Shown: positions 47,511 to 60,563 of the stretch, one piece after another
Layout: every line of letters starts with the position of its first letter
Position numbering within the stretch: the first letter of the stretch is position 1
Assembly (NCBI GenBank): GCA_006384855.1
Contig: VCJN01001644.1
Location: 1 to 64,000 of the forward strand
Direction: 5' to 3'
Source of the DNA: Tetraselmis striata
Taxonomy: Eukaryota; Chlorophyta; Chlorodendrophyceae; Chlorodendrales; Chlorodendraceae
Length of the DNA: 64,000 nucleotides
Notes under the pieces: model-generated
Seen by the model: the letters and a program-made list of their open reading frames with translations, nothing else
Told to the model about the DNA's origin: nothing
The model's database searches: none
Position numbers and translations under genes: made by a program

Positions 47511-47666
47511 AAGCCCCCGCCTCGCGCCCTGTGGTGCCCCTGAACTCTCCGCTAAGAGCCGCCATTGTACTCACCTCCGATGCGGAATCGCATAGTGCCC
47601 CTTTGGGATCGAAGCGCCCGTGGATCGATGCATATGCAGACTCACACGCGTCCTCAAAAAAGAAGC

Positions 47667-47698
<32 letters not shown>

Positions 47699-50600
47699 AG
47701 TGGAGATGCGAGAGGTTGGTCGTCGCGCGTCGGAGGGCGCATCGGCAACCTCGGCCCGCCAATGCCGCGCTACGTCTAGAACTGGGAAAGTTCGCCATCA
47801 TGTGCTGGAGGAGAAGGGGTCTGCTGTGATTGAATTAAAGTTCACCAATGTAGACTTGATGTAAGGGGAGTTGGATCGGTAAGGGGAGAGGAACATGCTA
47901 TGGCATCGCAGCGTGGACGCATGCGGAAGGAGGCCCATGCTAGCATGTCGCACGGTCGCGACATCCCACGCTTCAATGCCCCCCCCCCCCCGCCCCCACC
48001 TCCCTCCCCATTAACCACCAAACTCTGGAAACCCATCCATTCTCCCTCCCGCAGGACCTGCTCAAGGAGAGCTGGATCCCAGCCGAGGCGGAGCCGGCCG
48101 AGGGCGAGGAGCCGCCGCCCTCCTTTGAGCCGGGCGCGCCGGAGTACAACGTAGGATCTCCATCAACCTGGAGATTACTGCTGCCCGGCACTGCCCACAG
48201 GGGACGCGGCCGCCTGACGATGCCCCCCCCCCCCCCCCCCCCCCCCCGCCCGCCGCCCTCTTCCCCTCCCTTCAGATCATCCCCCGCCGCATTGCCAGGT
48301 CCAATGCGATGCAGACATGGAACAAGCTGAAAATGGAGGTCTCTGCGCTGGAGGCGAAGCTGGAGGCGACACCTGACAAGGAGGTGGACGCCAAGGAGGT
48401 GCCCCCCCCCCCTAAAAAAAACCCCACTGCCCTTCATCCTGCAGCATCACATGTTACCCAAATGCCCTGGCACATCTAGGGGCATCCCTCCCCAGCGCAG
48501 CCCTCAGACAGCCGCTCGACGCGGTGCTGACGTCGTGGCTCTCGGTGGCACAGGAGCTCAACACGCAGCTGGCGGAGGTGCAGGAGCAGTTTGCGGAGGC
48601 GGAGGCGGCGCTGGGCGAGGTGAAAGGGTCGTACGTGGGCGACACGCTGTCGCTGGTGCCGTGGATGAACACGCTCTTTGCGCTCGCCGACGCCGGGCTG
48701 ACCAGCTTCGACGTCAGCGGGCCGTCCTTCCCGCACTGCCCGCTGGCCCAGCTCTTTGGGGAGTCCAACTCGCTGGACATGTTTGCGGGCGTGGAGAAGA
48801 TGCTGGCCACCTTCAAGAGGAGGCGCGCCTCCCCCCCCCCCCCCCCCCCTCCTCCAAATGCGTATCTCCTCAGCTGGGAAACCAGCCCAGCATCCTCTGC
48901 CGCAAGGCCCAATCATGCCTCGGCTGATGCGAAGGGAAAGGTCAAGTCGGACCACACCACATGGCTCTGCGTAGCCAATCCCTTCAGCCTCCGCCTAACC
49001 GTACACGCAAACACACACACACACTTGTATCGTAACCAGCCTTTGAGTTGGTGGCGTATGACAGCTTTGCCCCAGCTCCCTCCGCAGAGAGCGAAAACCT
49101 ACAAGTTACCATGAAATATATGGGAATGCAGCACGGACACTACACGGAGCTTCCCACTTGTTGTTGCAGAATAATTCATTAGTTTTTCGACTCACGAGCC
49201 CCATTTCATGTTCCAGGTTATGTTGGCAAGACGTGTATGCATATCATTAAAGTGGTTTCAATCCGATGCATGTATCACTTCCCAATGGGTGTTGGTATTG
49301 GCAAACACATCCCCCCCCCCCGCCCCCCCCGCCCCACACACACACGCACTCACACACAGAGGAGTCGACATGGTTGCAAGAGCACAACCTGCCTGCTGCT
49401 GCCTGTTGAAGTGTACAGCGCGGGAGAATACAGGAGAATCGTCGTTCATATCGGCTTCATTTTCAGGCGGATTGTCCGGTTGCTGTGGCACTCGTAGATA
49501 TGCCCATGGTTGCATGACTCAATTTGCAAGGCTCCGATGCCCCACCATGGCGGCACGCAGGTACGAGCTGGAGCGCGGCCCCGACAAGATCCAAATCTTC
49601 ACCAAGCTCGTGCCCAACATCTTCACCGACCAGTTTGACCCCTCCCTGGTGACGGCGGCGGTGGACCGCAGCCTGGCGCGCATGGAGACGCCGCAGCTGG
49701 ACTGCGTGCAGATCATGTGGTGGGACTTCCAGGAGCGCGACATCATGCCGACGCTCAAGGCGCTCAAGGCGCTCACGCTGGACGACGCCACCGTGGACCC
49801 GGAGACCAAGGAGGTGACCATCAACGCGCCCGCCAAGGTCAAGGCGGTCGGTCTGCTAAACTTCCCGCACCGTGCCATCCTGGACGCCATCCAGATGGGC
49901 ATCCCCGTGACCATGGTGCAGGTGCGCGCTGGACGCCCCCCCCCCCCCCCCCCCCCCCCGCCCCCCCGCCCACCCCCTCCCCCTTCCAGGCCTCCCGTCA
50001 GTCATCCTCGTGCATCTCCCATCCTTTCTCTCGCTACTAGCTGCCGATGCGTGAACACCCACGACTCACCTTGGGACGGCAGCGCATGTGGCATTAGTTT
50101 GAGTAGATGGCCTCATTTTGGGGGTGTACTCCCGCTTGAATACCCGCGAGTCGCAATACCCCACACGACATACCCCCTCGTATGGTATTTCCAGCAGCTA
50201 ACAATATAGTTTGTGGGTAGGGGTATTATCCAACGAAAAATATTCATGAGATCAGACAATCAGAGCCCATTCAGGGTGACGTTCTGCGTTGTTTTGCGCA
50301 GTCGATGACTTGCGCGGTGGGAGTGCAGTCCGATCGCTATTTGTGATTTAATGCACATACCTCATTGGAATTTAGCGTATGTATGACACCGTATAGTTAA
50401 ATGCGATCCGCGAGGCCAAAAAGTAACGAACATTGTTTTGCACATTCGCGTCGAAATATTCGTAACATATCCTAAGTTATTTATGTGTTTAATTGGTTTT
50501 TCCTCTTCGCAGGGGGGGGGGGGGGGGGGGGGATCATCATCGGACCGTTTATTTTTGTACAGTAAGGTAGTCTTATATTTTTTCCTGGGATGTACGCGGG

Positions 50601-51469
50601 TATATAGAGATACATCGCGACCATATACGCGAGCGCTGTAGAGCCGGCGCTGTTGAAAACGGCGGGCAGCAGCGAACGATCGGTCCCGCGGCTGGCTATT
50701 ATTGGCGCTATCTGGTGCCGCGTTTCCGCGATCATGCGGCCGGTTTGACACCCCATTGCTTCTTTCGGCTCAGATTGAGTACCACATGTGCGACCGGAGC
50801 GCGGAGCCCGTGCTCGCGCTCTGCGCCGAGTACGGCATCAAGGTGGTCGCGCGCAACGGCACCCTCGGCGGCCTCATTAACGAGAAGTACCTGGGCGTGG
50901 AGTCGCCCGACACCCTGGTGGACGACCCCGACCTGGACTCCGTGGCCGAGTGCCTGGACCTGCTCAACAAGTTCGGGGGGTGGGAGCGCTTCCAGGGGCT
51001 GCTGGCGGTGCTGAAGGCCATCGGGGACAAGCACGAGGTACGCGCCCGCCGGCTATCGAGGAATCTCCCTCGGTTTACTTTACTCGCCTACTTACAGGGA
51101 TATGTATATAGTTGTGCTTATGTATATTTCTCTCAGAAAGCACGGAGTGTTTTTGTATTATGTATATGTGCACTTCCCAAGTGCGGCATGATTTTCGCGT
51201 GCGCGGCAGCGCAGAGTGTGGTGCCCGCCATGTGCTCATGAGGTGATGCGCTCGTGTAGGTGTCGATGCAGTCTGTGGCAATGCGCTTCCAGATGGACCA
51301 GGGCACCTTCCCGCTGTGCCCTGTCAACTGGGAGCCCTTTGTCTGGATGCCGTATGGCAACCCGGTGTGGATAGACCACAAGACGCCAGGCGTCGACCAC
51401 AAGCTCTTCCACAAGGGGTCCTTCCTGGACGAGGACGACCTCGCCAAGATCGTCGCCGCCACTGCATGA
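47254..51469 (+). CDS. Aldo/keto reductase-like protein with N-terminal coiled-coil extension
   Basis: Seven exons join in phase: 47254-47472, 48055-48150, 48276-48398, 48512-48822, 49561-49921, 50774-51037 and 51260-51469, giving 527 residues. The C-terminal two thirds follows the AKR barrel: ADAGLTSFDVSG, IQIFTKLVPNIF, VQIMWWDFQERD, VKAVGLLNF, then TLGGLINEKYLG. Residues 1-190 are an extra Glu/Ala-rich part with a coiled coil (about 118-188). Of the usual Asp-Tyr-Lys-His tetrad, Asp213 and Lys265 are present, but no Tyr sits at the usual place and Met302 replaces the His, so redox activity is doubtful. Intron 4 must start with GC (GAG, then GCGCGCC at 48823) for the frame to hold. C or G runs lie in introns 1, 2, 3, 4 and 5, starting at base 4 in introns 1 and 3. 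The extension might carry a transit peptide, but none is clear. Confidence 0.85.
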
Positions 51470-51522
51470 ACCCCTCCGCCCACCCGACCCCTCCTCTTTG
51501 CCCCGATACATATAGCTTGACC

Positions 51523-51527
51523 TGTAA
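51523..51527 (+). promoter_or_regulatory. Candidate TGTAA poly(A) signal
   Basis: TGTAA lies 54 bases after the stop codon of the AKR-like gene, a normal distance for green algal transcripts. Confidence 0.5.
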
Positions 51528-51539
51528 CGACTATTAATC

Positions 51540-52430
51540 GTCTGCTTATTCTTTGATTGTGGTCATGGCAAGATGTTAGTAACGCACAATCAGCACACAG
51601 TAATGGATGGTTTTGGAGCCCAACATGCAGCCGGCAGTAGCCCAGACCTTTTGCGGTATTCTTTCATTACCGCAGCAGTTTTGTGGTCGCCTCGTCTAGA
51701 GTCTACGACTTTACTCCACCGCGGTTTGGTACGGTCTGTGCAGCACAGCACCCTGCATGTCTTTGCTTTTTTTATTACAGTTCTTCGGTACTACGAGTAT
51801 TCGCCTGTACAGTTAGGCTACGAAATATAGTAGTCTAAATTTACGATTTAGACTAATCATAAAGATTATCTATTCTCTTACGATTCACAGCGTAAAGATT
51901 TGTCGATATGAATCCAGGGCGTGTGGTTGAGTGCATTACGATACCGGTGTTGCCGCTTGTCTGAATCACGCCTACCAAAAGCCTGTGCGGCCGCTTGAAG
52001 ACCGCCATATATGCTGATTTTGAGGGCCGCACCAGCCACAAATGACTTTCCCATCAGCATCCAGCACCCCCCTGCGCACATTAAAACCTGCAGTCCTCAG
52101 GGCAGGGGCAGCCCAGAGCCCCAGACGCACTTTATGTTTCGCCCTTACACACAGCATCGAATGCCAACTGCCTGAGTGCCTTACAGATTGGCTGAGGCGC
52201 ATGTAGTCCGTATTCCTAGCCTTGCTGATGGAGCCAGAGCATTGCTTTGCTCATGGCGGCATCAAGCCAATACTACAGCATGTCAAAAAAATGGATATTC
52301 AATTTTCTCAATTGGCGGCCACGGACCTACAGCGATAAATGTAAACACCACACAGGTCGACGCTGCCTCTGGCGCGGGTGATTGCTGCCTCGCGGTGTGC
52401 TTGAGTGTGTTGGATGCTTGTCGAGCGCTG
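51540..52430. other. Spacer between convergent genes
   Basis: The AKR-like gene (plus) and the coiled-coil gene (minus) converge here. No gene or repeat family was recognised. Confidence 0.5.
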
Positions 52431-52432
52431 TG

Positions 52433-55400
52433 TCAGGTGGAGGCCGGGGCGGTGCTGGGCGTGCCGCTGGGCGGGCGGAGCGACTCCAGCTCGGCTTGGG
52501 CGCCCTCGAGGTACTCCTCCGCAGCCTCCAGCCGGGCTTCCAGGTGCTCAATCAGCTGCGGCGGGCGCACGAGGAGGGAAAGGCCCGAGATTGTCAGCAC
52601 ATTGTGCACCCCCCCCCCCCCCCCACCATCCTGCGCGTACCGGTGCCAATTCAACGCGCGGACGTTTCCGTTTTCCCATGCACTGGCCTGCGGTTTGTAT
52701 GAATTCTGGATTATCAACTGCTGGGGTAGGGGAGTATATGCTTGTTTTCGAGGCGAGTCCAACTCTTGATGTCTGGAATTAAGTCAAAGAGCACGGTAAC
52801 ATCAACCCGATCACCAAAAACGCGCCCTGCCCTTTCTGGTGTCAACTGCAACGGAAAAATCTCGACGTAATGACCACGAAACTTTTGAACAACATTCGAC
52901 GGCACCGGTTTGTACGAGCAAAAGTAGTCGGTCTTTTAGGTGTAGAGGTGGCGCCTGCATGTCGGCGCCTGCAGGGGGAGCACTGAGGTTCTGAGAAAGA
53001 CACGCATCACCACCAGCCCGATGCGCACTGACCTGTGCCTTGGTGGTCAGCTCCTTGGACTGCTGGCCGAGGTGCTCGTGCGCATTCCGCATCTCGATCT
53101 CCAGCTGCTGCAGCTGCTCCACGTGCTGCCAGCTGTAGCTGCGGGCCTGCAGTGCGCGCGGCCAGCGGCACCGCGTCCGCCCCCGGGTCAGCTCAGCTCA
53201 GCTCAGTCGGGAGTTATGGGAGCAGCGATCGTGCGTTCCCACCACCGCCTGCAGGGCGCACCCGGCACCAGTCGCGCCGTCACTCCGGGGCTGCTTGCAC
53301 TCACCCTCACACCGAACAATAAAGAATTAAGCTATGCAGGCTAGCAGCAACCTATACACTTTGCCACCAAAAGCCATCATCCGTGCTGGCTATGCGATAA
53401 TTTGTATTTGCTCAAACCTGATATTCGCACCGCAGCTGGAGGCCGTCACGGTGACGTTTTTCAGCATAGCGTGTGCGCGACCAGCGCAGAGCTCATGCGC
53501 TGACACGGATCGGCATGTTGCAGGCACTGCATGAAGTGCCCCGAGACCGTGCGAGGGAGGGCGCTCTGAAATCCCAACTCTGACCACATTTCGTGTACCA
53601 AATGTCGTTATGAATAAACAAGCGCGTCCGATTGCGGTTGATGCAGCGATAGCATGTCTTTCTCAAACTTTCTGGAGAAAAATTGGGGGAAGGGGGGGGG
53701 GGGGGGGGGGGGGGGGGGGCGCACATTGTCCAGCTCCGCCTCCAGGTTCTGAATCCGCTCCGCCTGCTGCCGCTCCACCTCGCTCTTCCCCTGGTTCAGC
53801 ACCTGCAGCGCCTGCACGTGGGCCTCCGCCTCGGCGCAGCGGCTGCGGTACAGGCCGTTCGCCGCCAGCAGCTCCTCTGCGACAGTGCCCAGCACCTGCA
53901 GGTACCAGCCAGCAACATGGCCGCGTTTGAACATGCGGACCCCGGAAATGTGGGGAATCGAGTTGCGTGATCGCAAAGGTGTGGCGGGAGGAAGCCATTT
54001 GAGCCGAATTAACCTGATTCTGTAAAGTTCACTTCAGTTCCTGTTAACCAGGTAACTTTAGCTAAGTTCGATTTGACACTTACGTGCGGGATGAAGCTGA
54101 CCTAAGTGGCACCAAAATTACATGGACAAAAGGCAGATCATGTCAACGTTGTAGATGTCCTGGTCATGCCATCTGCGTGAGGCAGCTCACGTAGCGCTAA
54201 CATGGCGAACTGGGCTTTACTGGCGCCGTGGATTTCGCCTTGAGTTCAGGAGAAATCCCCTCAACTGGGTGGTATTACGTGACGCCCAAAAGTATCATGA
54301 GAGCTGCGAGTATGCCGGGAATCATATGATCTTTTGATACTAATTCACGAGAATCAGTATTACAACACTTTAATTCACCTGACCCAGGCGGGGGGGGGGG
54401 GGGGTCAAAATCCCGGCCACTGAATAATAGGGAACCCAATGAGTACAGCAATGCAAGCTTCGGATGCCCCCTCCCCCCCCCCCCCTCCCCACCTTGGCAT
54501 TGGCCTTGTCCGCCTTCATCTCGGCCTCCAGCAGCTCCGCCAGGCGCGCATGGCCAACGTCATCCTCAGCAGGGCAGCTCTCCGACGCGGCCGCCAGCTT
54601 GGCCAGCCCCGCCTCGGACAACGCCAGCCGCTCCTTCGCCCTCTGGAGCTCCTCCTGGAGCGCAGCGATCTGCGGCCCGCAACGCCCCGGACAGTGTCAG
54701 CGCGTGCCCGCGTGCCGACATCACCGGGATGACCACACACAGCGCCCCCCTGCCCCTCGCACCTGCAGATCCTTCGACTCGAGCTGGTCGAGCTGTGCGC
54801 CCGGCATCGCCGAGAGGGCGCTGTTGGTAGCGGTGGTGCGTGTCTGGAGCTCCAGCTGCGACCGGTTCAGCTTGCGCGTCAGCCGCTGCCGCTCCCCCGT
54901 CACGTACGTGAGCTTGTGCGCCAGCGTCTCGCGCGCCTTGATGTCTGCGGCGGGCGGAGCGCGGGGCGGCGGCAGGGGCGGGGTGAGTGACAGACCCGGG
55001 AGCCGCGAGGATGCGGTGGTGCGGCCGGTGGCCCCACCCTTCTTGCGCCGCTGCGACAGCTTCTGCAGCAGCGAGTCGTGGGTCCGCTGCAGCCGCTCCT
55101 GCGTGCGAGCCAGGCTGTCGTCCTCATCGAGCGTCTGTCGGAGGCCACAGGGTCGGCATGGCAGCGGTCTCAGCAGAATGAGGGTGCTGCCTTGGACCAC
55201 AACGGCCATTTGACGCTCGCGGGAGAGACTTGGTTGCTACTATTTCAGAGAGTGTGCAGCGACATGAAACAACACAATTTATTTTATTTCGGCGGGGGTG
55301 TGTTTCTGCACGGATCGTGACACCGCTCTATACCACGGCGACATCTAACAGCGATAGAAGGGAACGGTCGGGCACTCGTCGGGCCAATAAGCCGCATTGA

Positions 55401-55743
55401 AAGACTAGACAAGTGAACAGAGCCTGACACGCCTCGCGGGGACGGTACGGACTTGTATGGGAGTCGCAGCTTCGGCACGCAAGCAGGAGGAAGAGGGGAA
55501 GACCTTCAGGGCCGAGGTGGGTGTTCGCAAGGCGGCAGCGCCGCTCCGCCGACGATCGCCGGTGCGTGGCGCCTTCTTCGCCACCTGTCGGCTGCTCTGC
55601 GGCGACCCGCCGCCGGCTGCCGGGCTGTTGGTTAGCTCCCGGCCGAAGGCGCGCGAGGCCGGGGAGCCGGTGCCCCGGACCATGGGGGAAGCCACCTTGA
55701 GCATCTTTGCTGGTGGAGTCTCTGTTGCGACCATGGAAGCCAT
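52433..55743 (-). CDS. Coiled-coil protein, 381 residues
   Basis: Seven exons join in phase on the minus strand: 55743-55504, 55134-54996, 54944-54763, 54669-54493, 53895-53725, 53146-53033 and 52555-52433. The ATG at 55743 is the first in frame. Residues 1-80 are basic and Ser/Pro-rich, probably disordered. From about residue 85 to 365 the protein is nearly all heptad-patterned helix: LDEDDSLARTQERLQRTHDS, ALQEELQRAKERLALSEAGL, QQAERIQNLEAELDN, LEARLEAAEEYLEGAQAEL. The last residues are Pro/Thr/Ser-rich. It is probably a structural or scaffold protein, for example of cytoskeleton, centriole or flagellum, but nothing in the sequence settles this. Introns hold G or C runs close to the donors after exons 4 and 5 and near the last acceptor. 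An upstream exon at 56195-56365 may belong to it. Confidence 0.75.
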
Positions 55744-56052
55744 TTGAGCGCAACTCTTGTCGGCGCCCTACGCAGTGCACCAAAGCTCTCGTGCGAGCTC
55801 GCAGGCCTGGCATGGGTCCACAAGTCCATCGCGCCGTCTGCTTAGATGAAGCGGCTACCAGAGAGCCGGCCAGGTACCAGTGCCGACACAACCCCGTGCC
55901 CAGCCCTATATACGACAGCTTGCTCGCCATCGGCTATCCCAGTATCCCGCGCAGAAGAACCCCAACCCTGATTCCCGTGCCGGTACGCTTCAGGCAGGCT
56001 GTGTGTTGTCGGAGGTTGGCGGGGCGGGCAATACACCGAACCCGCACAAGAC

Positions 56053-56083
<31 letters not shown>

Positions 56084-56194
56084 AAAAACATACAGCGGTA
56101 TTCCAGTAGGTCACACCGCCGAAAGATCCGGAGAGAACCCTAAACTGGCAGCTACCAATGGCTGCTGATACCCCTAGATACGGCTGGTTGCTTA

Positions 56195-56365
56195 CGGGTA
56201 GCGAATAAGGCAGCAACAGCAACGCCGTCGGACCGAGGAGTCGTGCCGCTGCGGCGTCGCAGTGCAAACCAAACCAAGTCCCGCTCCGCCTGGATGGCCT
56301 CTCCCTGTTTCTGCAGCGCAGCGCTCGACAATTCCCGGGCATAGCGGAGCCGGGTAGCTGCGGCG
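56195..56365 (-). CDS. Possible upstream exon, coiled-coil-like
   Basis: Between a GCCGCAG acceptor near 56360 and a GTAAGC donor near 56196 the minus frame reads RLRYARELSSAALQKQGEAI and then AERDLVWFALRRR. The helical pattern resembles the neighbouring coiled-coil gene, so it may be a 5' exon of that gene or of another gene. A poly-C run lies at 56052-56069 downstream of the donor. Confidence 0.35.
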
Positions 56366-56579
56366 CAGCTCAGGTGCGAGTGACAAATAACTGGATTACC
56401 TCTGGGACGCACGGCCTCGGCCCCACGGGCGCCTGCCGATGAGGTATAGTACGAGCTGCTCCCGTGGGTGCTTGGCGGTGGAAACAGTGTGTGCTGTCAA
56501 GCGCAGTGAGTCGTGGTCAACGCTGGTCAACCCCCAACCGCCGCCGTGAGCGCGGGTGCCGACCAGGCGCCAGACCTCT

Positions 56580-56740
56580 GGTACTGTTACTGGCGCGAAT
56601 TACAAAAAGGCCAGTAACAAAGCAGTACTTAAAGATCAACACAGCAAGCCGCCTAATAAAAGCCCCTGATACTTTTTGAGCGTGGCCGTAGTCGCTAGTA
56701 GTCGTGCGCCGCCGCCCGCCGCCGCCTGCTTCCCCTATCC
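56580..56740. repeat. Dispersed TACTGGYGYGAATTAC repeat
   Basis: This is another member of the family at 26231, 37955 and 46745, with the TACTGGCGCGAATTACAAAA block, GGCCAGTAACAAA, GCAGTACT and CAACACAGCAAGCCGCC blocks in the same order. Confidence 0.6.
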
Positions 56741-58085
56741 TATACCCTTCCACATAAGTAAGGGTTCGCGAATTTAATCCACATGCCCATACGCGGCTAC
56801 ACTGAGACCGTGCGCGTGCATGCATGTTAATCAGGGTCGTACGGCTGGGGGGGAATGCCGTGATAGCGATACACCCCATGTAGCCGTTGCCGTCAACACT
56901 TTCATTTATTATTAGGCAAAAGCATGCCATAGCGCTTCTGGCGCTAGCGCTTATTCAAAACCACAAATTGCACCATTCGTAGTGTGCATAAATAGGCACA
57001 GGACACCACTGCCCCCGTACTCATACCACATCACCATTGGTATGATAACTATCCATACAAGGTCATAAGATTAGGTCATTCACGGCATGGACCAAGCCCT
57101 ACGTTTCAACGACGATGGTTGATGGGTAAAACCAAGCATGGACAAAATGCTGCGGCTGTGATCGTTGCACGCGCAGGCGGGAGAGGGTTATTGCGGCCTC
57201 TTTGCTATAGGCCAAAGCTTTTCTATAGTAGTGCATGGCCGCATGCTTATAGCGCGCCATGGTGAGCCCATTGAGACGGCAATGGCGTGCACCTTAATGC
57301 GTCGATGCTGATGGAAGCGATGTTGTGAAAGGGGGATCCGGCATGGCGGCCGTGGGCATCGCTCAAGGGAGGCATGTGCAAGTATGAGTGGTCCGTGCAC
57401 GAGTACACACAACACATCGTTTTGCCACCATGTATCAGGTTTTGAGATCCACTTCGCTTCAAGTTTCACGCCTACTAACAAGTGTTGACCACACAGTGGC
57501 AGAAACGTCAGGTTTCGACATATTATTTCTAAAAAATCGAAAAGCCTAAATGACCCCGGACGACCGTGCTGCTACTGTGGAAATTGCAGCCCTGCTCGCC
57601 CAGTATTTAGTGGTTTTATATAAAAAATTTCTGACGTTTCCTCGCAACGCTAGGCGCAGAGCCATACCGCGAGTTTGAGAGTTGCACCACATACATCAAG
57701 GCAGCACTGCAGTGGCGATGGTATCACGCCACGTCGTGCACGGGCGCACGCCACTATGGCCCCACCCCAGCCCAAAATACCCTATCCTCTTTGCTGACAT
57801 GTGTCCTCGCCCACCCATGGCCATCCCAACATGCAATGGTCGATGCATGCGTGGCGGGACGTAGTGCGGGGCACCAACCCCCATTGTTGTCGGGCGACTG
57901 GAAACGCTCAGTGTGGCGCAAGTGCCACTCGTGTAGGACACTTGTTAGGGCCAAAGGGCTTGCTTACACCCTATTGTGAAAAAGGCTAAGCATAAATGTG
58001 CAACATTCCAGGATTTCATGCCATAAACCCTATATTCAGCTGCTGCCCTACTATTTGTAATACGCTCAAATGAGTCGGCGAGAAA
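56741..58085. other. Unassigned stretch
   Basis: Frames up to about 97 codons occur on both strands without recognisable domains. No link to the MITE family could be shown. The end is the start of the truncated LINE. Confidence 0.45.
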
Positions 58086-58089
58086 TGGG

Positions 58090-59882
58090 CATGGGACTTT
58101 ATGTGGAGGGGTGTATTTAACATATTTATCAACGATATATTCGATGGAGTAGAACATCTAGGGTGTGATGTACCATGGTGCACCGACACATTAGCAGCCA
58201 TAAGGCAACCAGTACGGGTGCCGGGTCAATTACATGCGGACGACGTTGTTGGTATCACAGGCGCGTTCGATAACATGCGTGCCATGTTCGCCCACTTCTC
58301 GCAATGGGCGAAGGACCATTTAATTGGGATTTGGGGTAAGTGTGGGATGATGGCCGATTTTTTGACGATACCGCGTTACGCGAACAAGCTGCCCGATGGC
58401 AGCTTGGGGGGGCAACGCATACCGCTTGTAAATGAATCTAGGTATTTAGGTTCCGTCATTAACTCGGATTTAGGTATGCGGCACATAGCAGACGACCGCG
58501 TTCAGAAGGGTAAACGCGCCATTGGGGCGCTCGATTCGGTTAGTATTAGTCGGTGGACGGGACATGATTCCTATTGCTGATGTGCGTGTGTCTATCTTTA
58601 CAACATGTATATATACTACCGGTTCTAGCTTACGGGTGTAAAGTATGGGGTATGGGTGGAACAAGCGGCGCAAGTAAATTACAAACCGTACTCAATGAGT
58701 GCTTGCGGTGCCTTGTCGTCGGGATGGGCACTGCACCGATTATGCGGGAATTGGATATTGCGCCCATAGAGGCTAAGGCCGATGCAGCACGGGCTCGGGC
58801 GTTTTTGAAAGCATCCGACTTAAGCACAAGTAAACCCCATGTAGTAGATCAGCTAAGTCGGCGCGCCCTAACACGTGGACGCCGGGGGACTGTGCGGTTG
58901 TGGTTAGATAGACTAGCTAGAGCAAACGTAGGGCTACCTGAGGGAACGCACCTTCGACTTGAGTGGAGATCACTAGCCGGGCGCGATGCCGCTGAACTAG
59001 TAAAGGCATGGGTGTGGGCGCGTTACGAATCGCCGGCAGTGTTAGCCGGTGCTAAAACCTGGGGTATATATCTCAAGGCATCTTACAATCAAACCCGTTG
59101 CCACAGTACAGTGCGGGTGTCTCCGCCGGGGGTATGGCCGGGCTGCACATTGTGATTCAATTGCGCACCCGAGTATTTCCCACTGCCCGCCGATTGGCCC
59201 GGATTCATGCCATGCCTGAGCGGCTCCATGAAGACTGCCTTGCATGTCGCGGAAGTGAATTTGAGACTATATTGAACATATGTTGGTGGAGTGCCTGCGG
59301 TATTGGGGGTATATCACCTTCATGCTTTGGGGTTGTTAATTCCGGAGTTAAGTTTATTAGCAGTCATATTATTGCGTCAACACCCGAGGACGACTTACCT
59401 GCCGTATTGTTTGGCGGGGTACTCCCCTCCCTTCACGGCGCCCAAGATTTTACTCGGAATGGGATTTTTTCCATTTATGGCGTCGGGCCCTCCCTCACAT
59501 TGCCTTTCTTGCAGCACATGCATCGCACTCCCGAAATGCTTTGCTCCGCCGCGGGATGGGGCTTGCCCCGACTCGCATTACTCGAATGGGCCGACGCCCA
59601 AATTATGGGTAGGGCGGACCTTTTGTGGTCAGTGCTGGGTATTTCGATGGCAGTGTTTTAGACGGTGATCCATTACAGTGTTTGAAATCCCGTCACTGCC
59701 CTCTAATTAGACTTGCAGAATGCTTCGGCAATCTGCTTATTGACTATAAATATCAAAGCCTCCAGGGCTACCTACCCAGCGTGGCTTCCCGTAGATGGAT
59801 CGCTGCCTAAACGGCCGTCGTAGAGACGCTACAAGGGTTTCACTTTTGCCAGTCCTGTCATGGGGGCGAAAAAAAAAAGCAA
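58090..59882 (+). mobile_element. 5'-truncated LINE with reverse transcriptase remnant
   Basis: The copy begins within the reverse transcriptase palm: FNIFINDIFDGV, then LHADDVVGI (the YADD-type catalytic box with His in place of Tyr), and the thumb region LPVLAYGCKVWG in a second frame (58574-59155), so a frameshift lies near 58575. A zinc-knuckle-like C-x2-C segment follows at 59235-59320 and shifts frame again before its His and last Cys. The 3' end has CGGCCGTCGTAGAGACGCTA and an A run at 59871-59880. It shares its 3' end with the fragments at 13724-13836 and 38041-38240. It is inactive; the clade cannot be named with certainty. Confidence 0.75.
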
Positions 59883-60560
59883 GCGACTCCGGTTCGGGGT
59901 TATATCCACCGCCGGGAGCGAGGAGCATAGCACCCAGCATGCGAGCATCAGAGCAGTCAATGCTGCAAAGTATTGCATGACCCGGAATCCACACTTTACG
60001 CAATGCGCGTAATCGGCTAGCAGTGCGCAACGCGGACTCATGTCATGGGCGGACATCCGGCGTACGGTGTACATGTACGCCGCGTTACGGTAACAAAGCT
60101 TCACCAAATAACATCAAACGAGAGTAACAACGGAGCTATACATGCAGAAGCGCGTGGATGGCGGGACGCGCTGCCGCCAGTCGTCGCAACGAAACAACAA
60201 CGAGGTACGCGTGTTGTATGCTTACGGGTCGGCAGGCACGGCCACGCTCGCCATGCAATTGATCGACTGCTCGTCGTATTCGCGCAAGGGGTGGCGAGCG
60301 CTGGATAGGACGGAAGAGGGAATTGACCTGCCCAACACCGCCGGCACGCGACGGCCCAATCGCCAACGGCAGTTCGTGACACACGGTCCCTTTGCTCGCA
60401 AGCACTAAACGCGAGCACATGTCGTGCATGCGACTGTTGACACTGCTGACCGAACATGTTAGATCGCGGTTGTATCATTCATTCGCTGCCGTGCCGTTGC
60501 TTATTCGACATCCAGCACTGTCAGTAGCAGCATGGGTTACTGTGTTTTCTGAGATATCGT
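59883..60560. other. Unassigned stretch
   Basis: A plus frame at 60142-60408 (88 codons) and minus frames overlap. None shows a known domain. Confidence 0.4.
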
Positions 60561-60563
60561 CAT

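Noticed and set aside
49208-49560. Start of the AKR-like protein at 49208 or 49547
   Set aside because: The frame there lacks the N-terminal barrel strands, which are found in exon 4; an acceptor at 49560 joins them in phase.
56741-58085. A fourth copy of the MITE-like family
   Set aside because: Some words and composition are similar, but no block order or terminal match could be shown.
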